Shown here in pieces: positions 6,045 to 9,893 of a DNA stretch of 9,893 nucleotides. A model generated the notes under the pieces. It had not been told where the DNA came from. It saw only the letters and a list, made by a program, of their open reading frames with translations, and searched no databases. This stretch comes from BNXB01 sp031548005 (lineage in GTDB: Bacteria; Bacteroidota; Bacteroidia; Bacteroidales; Azobacteroidaceae), in assembly GCA_031548005.1 (NCBI GenBank), contig JAVBRK010000063.1:1-9893 (forward strand). The letters are read 5' to 3'. Position 1 is the first letter of the stretch; every line of letters begins with the position of its first letter. The position numbers and the translations under genes were made by a program.

Positions 6045-7178
6045 TTATAAAAAACGTTTCCGAAGCCATTGGCGGACCGGCAGATCGAAAAACTTCATCG
6101 ATACATATGCCAGAGAGATTGCGACAACAATGGTCAATATCCCGTAGGGCCAGGATTCTTCCAACGTGCGGTTTCCGTTAATCACCCAGGCCATGTATAC
6201 ATATGCCAACGGATAATGAGTAATATAAATGGGGTAGGATATATCGCCCAGAAACTGACATATTCTGGACGATTTTTTCCCGGTAACTTTTCCACCGGCT
6301 CCCAGCCAGATGATAAAAGGGAATACGAACAGGATACAGAAGCACTCGTACAAACCGTTTATCCAGAACCGATCGGTTCCGCCTAAACGGGGCGCCGACA
6401 GCATGACAACTAATAAAATGCCGGCCGAAAGAAAAGCGTGTTTAGTATACCTCAATCGGCCTATACGGGCTAAAAATAAGCCGGCAAGGAACGGGAACGC
6501 CAAACGGGTGAACCCGATCCGGAGTTGTGTAGGATCATCAATAGTCCATCCTCCGATCAGATCTCCGTTCGGATTGGTAAGAGCGTATTGAATGGTAAAT
6601 GCGGCAGCTACTATAACGAGTATTCCCAACATCACTTTTGAAATCCGGCGTAAAAACAGGGCATAGACTATATTGGCAATGTACTCGAAAAAGAGAGACC
6701 AGGCCGGGCCATTCAACGGATGCATCTCATGCCATCCTCTGATATCGAGTCCTTTGCCGACGGGAAATAACGTACAGCCGATAATCATTAATAACAGTAC
6801 TTTCCAAACCGGGACTTCCTGAATGTTCCATCCCAAACCGGGAGAAGCCTGAAAATAAAACAAGAGCGCACCGATCATCGAGCCGGCTATAATCATCGGC
6901 TGGAGGCGTATAATCCGGCGTTTGAAAAAGTCTTTAAGAGACATGACATTCCATCGGTCATCATAAGCATAACTGATGACAAACCCCGAAAGAAAAAAGA
7001 AAAAATCGACCGCCAGGTATCCGTGGTTGATGATTTGCTTCGTGTGATCTCCACCTGAGTGTATCTCAAAGATATGAAAGAAAACAACCATGATGGCGGC
7101 AACGCCACGCAAGCCGTCAAGTATCTCATAATGGGGCTTGGAGTCTGATAAGTTCGTTAATTGCTGCATCCGGATCAT
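6045..7178 (-). CDS. Acyltransferase-3 family membrane protein (OafA/YrhL type)
   Basis: A 377-residue integral membrane protein with about ten hydrophobic segments, predicted to transfer an acyl group (often acetyl) to cell-surface sugars. Family landmarks are LDGLRGVAAIMVVFFH (20-35) with Arg24 and the likely catalytic His35, FFFFLSGFVISY (59-70), the cytoplasmic FFKRRIIRLQP (84-94), PAWSLFFEY (158-166) with Glu165, and GDISYPIYITHYPL (311-324) near the end. There is no C-terminal SGNH domain, so it is a stand-alone transferase; its sugar acceptor is unknown and no glycan cluster is visible. Two starts are possible (residues 1 and 4). It precedes ssb on the same strand with an 85-bp gap containing the ssb promoter, so it is probably a separate unit. 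Confidence 0.92.
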   Translation of the reverse strand: MIRMQQLTNLSDSKPHYEILDGLRGVAAIMVVFFHIFEIHSGGDHTKQIINHGYLAVDFFFFLSGFVISYAYDDRWNVMSLKDFFKRRIIRLQPMIIAGSMIGALLFYFQASPGLGWNIQEVPVWKVLLLMIIGCTLFPVGKGLDIRGWHEMHPLNGPAWSLFFEYIANIVYALFLRRISKVMLGILVIVAAAFTIQYALTNPNGDLIGGWTIDDPTQLRIGFTRLAFPFLAGLFLARIGRLRYTKHAFLSAGILLVVMLSAPRLGGTDRFWINGLYECFCILFVFPFIIWLGAGGKVTGKKSSRICQFLGDISYPIYITHYPLAYVYMAWVINGNRTLEESWPYGILTIVVAISLAYVSMKFFDLPVRQWLRKRFL

Positions 7179-7224
7179 TGAATTATTACCAAAATTAATA
7201 TATTCTGTCAGTCTTTACTGATTG

Positions 7225-7232
7225 CAAAAGTA
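7225..7232 (-). promoter_or_regulatory. Possible -7 element of the acyltransferase promoter
   Basis: On the minus strand TACTTTTG (7232 to 7225) matches TAnnTTTG, about 47 bases before the acyltransferase ATG (7178), and has the same TTACTTTTGC context as the promoter at 370-377. No good TTTG appears at the expected -33 position. A second match, TAATTTTG (7197 to 7190), is too close to the start to be preferred. Confidence 0.35.
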
Positions 7233-7405
7233 ATATTAATTCGATGGAAGGTTATCCCACCCTCTTAGAAAACTCATTGTAACAAGCAAGGAGGATCCGG
7301 TATCGAACCCCCTTTTATCCCTTTGCCTTATTATTCTGAAAATGATATGCGCTTGTGGCTAAGAGAGATTTTTAGCGTAATTTTTGAGTTTATTTTTTCA
7401 CGACA

Positions 7406-7888
7406 TTACTGTTTGAGGCGATCAAATTCCCCGACGAGAGGAATATCTTCCAGTACTTCTTCGTCCACTATATTCTGGAGGTAAGTTTCCATCTGCATGA
7501 ACTTGTACGCGTTGAGAGCGCCTACAACTTTTTTCATTTTATTGAAGTATGTTTCGCGCAGTTTGTCCATATCTTTGATGTTTTTAAATTCCTGTTTGCT
7601 CAGCGTTGCTGCAATTTCGTCGTTGAGGGTAGCGTAACTGTTGGTATACTGAATCAAAGTAGCCAACCTGTTTCGAACCAATTCTCTCCTTTTAGCCTCA
7701 TATTCGTTGTAAACCGGCCAGAATGCAGTAGCAGCCTGACCTTGCAGATTCATGTAAACTTCGGTCATTTCTTTTTTGCTCTTCCCGAAAACAGATTGAA
7801 TAATGTCCAGATCGTCGGGAGTTCTTGTTTGAGACTTTACTCCCATTAAAAGTGTTAATCCAATGATAATTAGAGAGATTTTCTTCAT
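7406..7888 (-). CDS. Small secreted helical protein, function unknown
   Basis: A 160-residue protein with a cleavable-looking signal peptide (KKISLIIIGLTLLMGVKS, about 2-19) and a mature part that appears almost wholly alpha-helical and highly charged. Stretches I can point to are IIQSVFGKSKKEMTEVYMNL (29-48), FWPVYNEYEAKRRELVRNRL (56-75), YFNKMKKVVGALNAYKFMQM (114-133) and the tail VLEDIPLVGEFDRLKQ (145-160). The layout (signal peptide, 'FW..Y..YE..R.EL...R', then 'K...YF.KMKK...A..A..F.Q.E.YL') recalls uncharacterised periplasmic Bacteroidota proteins and loosely the Spy/CpxP chaperone style of helical cradle; no LTxxQ motif is evident, so this is analogy only. It stands alone, with its own promoter, divergent from the AAA+ ATPase gene. 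Confidence 0.8.
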   Translation of the reverse strand: MKKISLIIIGLTLLMGVKSQTRTPDDLDIIQSVFGKSKKEMTEVYMNLQGQAATAFWPVYNEYEAKRRELVRNRLATLIQYTNSYATLNDEIAATLSKQEFKNIKDMDKLRETYFNKMKKVVGALNAYKFMQMETYLQNIVDEEVLEDIPLVGEFDRLKQ

Positions 7889-7945
7889 GATGATATTAAA
7901 TTTAAATTATTAAATATGATTTTTTATTAAAATGTAAAAGTTCAG

Positions 7946-7953
7946 CAAATGTA
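7946..7953 (-). promoter_or_regulatory. Probable -7 element for the secreted helical protein
   Basis: On the minus strand TACATTTG (7953 to 7946) matches TAnnTTTG. It would place the transcript start near 7940, about 50 bases before the ATG at 7888, in a strongly AT-rich leader. The -33 region has only a weak TGTG at 17-base spacing. Confidence 0.4.
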
Positions 7954-8102
7954 AGAATAATTATAAAATTCACATTCTTTATTCTGGAGGAAATTTTATT
8001 TTATTTTCGAAATGAGTCATATTATACAATAATATATGTTTGTCTTATATTGGGTATTGAAAATGAAAATAAATTAGAATATAGCCTCGTTATTTTGAAA
8101 AA

Positions 8103-8149
8103 CAGATTATCTTTGCAGCATGAAACAGTAATCGTAATTCAGATTATCT
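8103..8149 (+). repeat. 10-bp direct repeat around the ATPase promoter and start codon
   Basis: CAGATTATCT occurs at 8103-8112 and again at 8140-8149, with starts 37 bp apart. The first copy overlaps the -7 element (8108-8115) and the second abuts the ATG at 8150. The placement would suit a repressor or autoregulatory site, but two copies of an AT-rich 10-mer may be coincidental. Confidence 0.4.
8108..8115 (+). promoter_or_regulatory. Probable -7 element for the AAA+ ATPase gene
   Basis: TATCTTTG matches the Bacteroidota -7 consensus TAnnTTTG and lies 34 bases before the ATG at 8150, implying a leader of about 28 bases. No TTTG is found 19-21 bases upstream, so the -33 element is poor. Confidence 0.4.
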
Positions 8150-9478
8150 ATGAGTACAACGTATTTAAGTCGGGCTATCGATCATGAATTGATAGAGTGG
8201 AAAAAGTCTGCCAAACATAAACCGTTGTTGCTACGTGGGGCGCGTCAGGTCGGAAAATCTTCAACAGTAAAAGAATTGGGGAAACAGTTTGATTCTTTTC
8301 TGGAAATCAACTTTGAGGCAAAGGGTAGTGAGAGCGCTAAGGCTGTATTTGAAAGAAGTTCCGACCCGAAGCAGATATGCGACGAATTATCGCTTATATA
8401 CGATATGGCTATTGTTCCGGGGAAAACCTTATTGTTTTTGGATGAAATTCAATCCTGCATTCCAGCCATTTCTTCTCTGCGTTTCTTTTATGAAGATTAT
8501 CCCGAACAACATATTATTGCAGCAGGTTCATTGTTGGAATTTGCATTGGAAGAATTGCCCTCTTTCGGGGTAGGCAGAATCCGTTCGCTATTCCTGTACC
8601 CTTTTTCATTTGACGAGTATTTACGGGCAATGGGAATGAGTCTGCTTGCTGATGCCATACAAAAGGCTTCCCCCGAAAAACCGCTTTCAGATGCGGTACA
8701 TAACAAGTGTAAACAAGAACTTATTCGTTTTATACTTATTGGCGGAATGCCTGAAGTGGTCGCAACGTATGCACAAGGGGGAACGTTGCTCGAATGTCAA
8801 AAAGTTTTGGATGACCTTACAATTTCCCTATATGATGATTTTTCCAAATATAAGGCGCGAGTGCCTTCGTCGCGTTTACGGGAAGTCTTTGCATCCGTGA
8901 TTCATCAAACAGGTGGTAAATTTACCTATTCTCAAGCATCGCAGGATTCCAATCACTGGCAAATCAAAGAAAGCGTCGGCTTATTGGAACTTGCAGGGAT
9001 CGTTTATCCCGTAACACATACATCGGCAAACGGACTTCCGCTGGCCGCCGAAATGAATACGAAACATCGCAAATACCTGATATTCGATACGGGAATTTAC
9101 CAACGTTTTTTGAAGTTGGATTTGGGGCGACTGCTTACTGCCGAAAGTCTGGAACAGATAAACAAAGGCGCTTTGGCAGAATTATTTGTCGGTTTGGAAT
9201 TGTTGAAATCAGCGCCAAGCAACAGTCCTATACTGTTACACTATTGGCAGCGCGAAAAGGCGGGCAGCAATGCTGAAGTCGATTATGTGGTGCAATGCAA
9301 CAGTGATATTGTTCCGGTCGAAGTAAAATCAGGCACGAAAGGTTCAATGCAAAGCATGTTTCAATTTTTATCCGAAAAAGAATATTCATACGGCACCCGT
9401 TGTTCTATGGAAAATTTCGGGATATACCAGAATGTGAAAATTTATCCGCTCTATGCGGCTTCACGGATTGGAAAATAA
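8150..9478 (+). CDS. AAA+ ATPase with DUF4143 domain
   Basis: A 442-residue protein of the COG1373 type, an abundant Bacteroidota family of unknown role. The N-terminal ATPase has Walker A GARQVGKS (30-37, Lys36), Walker B TLLFLDEIQ (93-101, Asp98-Glu99) and a sensor-like AAGSLLEFAL (124-133). LYPFSFDEYL (149-158) and LIGGMPEVVATY (196-207) are hallmark stretches between the two parts. DUF4143 follows (about 220-395), ending AEVDYVV (375-381) and IVPVEVKSG (387-395). That E-V-D...E-V-K pattern resembles a PD-(D/E)xK nuclease core; whether it cuts DNA is unproven. The length is full and no frame break is seen. It is the only complete plus-strand gene here and shows none of the tight spacing of the cluster to its left, which suggests an accessory gene. 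No partner gene lies beside it. Confidence 0.93.
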   Translation: MSTTYLSRAIDHELIEWKKSAKHKPLLLRGARQVGKSSTVKELGKQFDSFLEINFEAKGSESAKAVFERSSDPKQICDELSLIYDMAIVPGKTLLFLDEIQSCIPAISSLRFFYEDYPEQHIIAAGSLLEFALEELPSFGVGRIRSLFLYPFSFDEYLRAMGMSLLADAIQKASPEKPLSDAVHNKCKQELIRFILIGGMPEVVATYAQGGTLLECQKVLDDLTISLYDDFSKYKARVPSSRLREVFASVIHQTGGKFTYSQASQDSNHWQIKESVGLLELAGIVYPVTHTSANGLPLAAEMNTKHRKYLIFDTGIYQRFLKLDLGRLLTAESLEQINKGALAELFVGLELLKSAPSNSPILLHYWQREKAGSNAEVDYVVQCNSDIVPVEVKSGTKGSMQSMFQFLSEKEYSYGTRCSMENFGIYQNVKIYPLYAASRIGK

Positions 9479-9489
9479 AAAACAAAAAC

Positions 9490-9708
9490 TCATGCTTTAC
9501 ATTTCTTCAATACATCCCGTAATCTTTTAAGATGATAAAGGAAAATGCTTGTTTCTTCATGAATATAGAGGTTCGATTCGGTATTTGCCAGATGCAGCTC
9601 CATTATTTTCCGGGAATAATCGAAGGATAGTTCGTCTAATAAGCGGGCAAGTTGTTTGGGGGATATTTCTTCGGATAGAGAGGTAAAGGAACCAAAATTT
9701 TTAAAACC
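9490..9708 (-). pseudogene. Decayed small reading frame, unidentified
   Basis: The minus strand is open from just after TAG (9711-9709) to TGA (9492-9490), 72 codons with convincing coding character: SEEISPKQLARLLDELSFDY (12-31) and ESNLYIHEETSIFLYHLKRL (44-63). It has no usable start; the first ATG would leave only 37 residues. Upstream of the TAG the same frame continues as LPKIKQLQSTDI back to a TGA (9750-9748), which overlaps an ATG (9751-9749) in another frame that reads only MTT before a stop. I therefore infer an original gene starting near 9751, broken by one small frameshift and one nonsense codon. The product would be a helical, charged protein of roughly 88 residues; I do not recognise it. 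Its end lies 11 bp from the end of the convergent ATPase gene. Confidence 0.55.
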
Positions 9709-9778
9709 CTATATATCGGTCGATTGCAGCTGTTTTATTTTAGGTAGTCATGAATTCGGGAGATTCAGTAAATAACAC

Positions 9779-9817
9779 AAAAACTGCCGAAGGATGCCCC
9801 CCTTTTCGGTAGTTTTT
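9779..9817 (-). terminator. Strong hairpin terminator, probably bidirectional
   Basis: Arms 9779-9791 (AAAAACTGCCGAA) and 9805-9817 (TTCGGTAGTTTTT) pair over 13 bp with a single G-U pair; the 13-base loop is G/C-rich. On the minus strand the hairpin lies 4 bases past the stop of the gene entering from the right and is followed by TTTTTGTGTT, so it most likely ends that transcript. In the plus direction the T-run TTTTTTGTTTT is equally good and could stop read-through from the ATPase gene. Confidence 0.85.
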
Positions 9818-9821
9818 TGTT

Positions 9822-9893
9822 TTACAGCGTCCTGTTTTCCATTTCTGATTGATTTTTATCCATTCCTTCTCCTGCTTTCGTTTTTTTGTTGAT
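9822..9893 (-). CDS. C-terminal end of an unidentified protein (5'-partial)
   Basis: A minus-strand frame is open from the right edge to TAA (9824-9822), giving 23 hydrophilic C-terminal residues (INKKTKAGEGMDKNQSEM, then ENRTL). The strong hairpin terminator directly after the stop supports a real gene end. An internal ATG preceded by GGAGAAGGA could instead start a 12-residue peptide, which is less likely. Too little is present to name a family. Confidence 0.5.
   Translation of the reverse strand: MNKKTKAGEGMDKNQSEMENRTL

Noticed and set aside
7280..7376. Possible complete tRNA gene on the minus strand
   Set aside because: Only the T-loop fits. The T-stem has two pairs, and no acceptor, D-arm or anticodon arm can be drawn upstream.
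7358..7376. GCTAA/TTAGC hairpin after the secreted helical protein gene
   Set aside because: Five A/T-rich pairs with a nine-base loop and no T-run on the minus strand; too weak for a terminator call.
1..9893. CRISPR array, rRNA operon, insertion sequence or toxin-antitoxin pair
   Set aside because: No regularly spaced repeats, rRNA stretches, transposase motifs or paired small genes of that kind are visible.

Overview
The window looks like a chromosomal segment of a Bacteroidota bacterium, most likely of the order Bacteroidales. It carries gldE, gldD, a Bacteroidota-type ssb and a DUF6913-like gene. Several start sites lack an obvious Shine-Dalgarno sequence, and several upstream regions hold the Bacteroidota promoter -7 element TAnnTTTG. 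I cannot name the genus from the sequence.

Layout. (1) Positions 1-209: the 3' end of a plus-strand gene, probably a predicted nucleotidyltransferase. (2) Positions 210-665: an AT-rich junction. It holds a good plus-strand promoter with no evident gene behind it, an 11-bp inverted repeat, and a 51-codon minus-strand stub of an ECF-type sigma factor. (3) Positions 666-5959: a compact minus-strand cluster read in the order ssb, gldE, gldD, 4'-phosphopantetheinyl transferase, ligA, DUF6913-like. Gaps run from an 8-bp overlap to about 60 bp, and a promoter precedes ssb. (4) Positions 6045-7178: a minus-strand membrane acyltransferase of the acyltransferase-3 family. (5) Positions 7406-7888: a small secreted helical protein of unknown function, minus strand. 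(6) Positions 8150-9478: a plus-strand AAA+ ATPase with a DUF4143 domain, divergent from the previous gene across a very AT-rich 261-bp spacer. (7) Positions 9479-9893: a decayed minus-strand reading frame, a strong hairpin terminator, and the last 23 codons of a minus-strand gene that enters from the right edge.

How the genes fit together. The core cluster combines DNA maintenance (SSB and NAD-dependent ligase) with a GldE/GldD envelope pair and a carrier-protein-activating enzyme. The tight spacing suggests co-transcription, not a shared pathway. The acyltransferase and the AAA+/DUF4143 gene look like accessory cargo beside this core, and both ends of the window show gene decay.

I did not find a convincing new defence, toxin or mobile system. 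The most useful oddities are a GldE that seems to have lost most of its DUF21 membrane domain and starts at TTG, the truncated sigma factor beside an orphan promoter and inverted repeat, and the decayed frame next to the DUF4143 ATPase.
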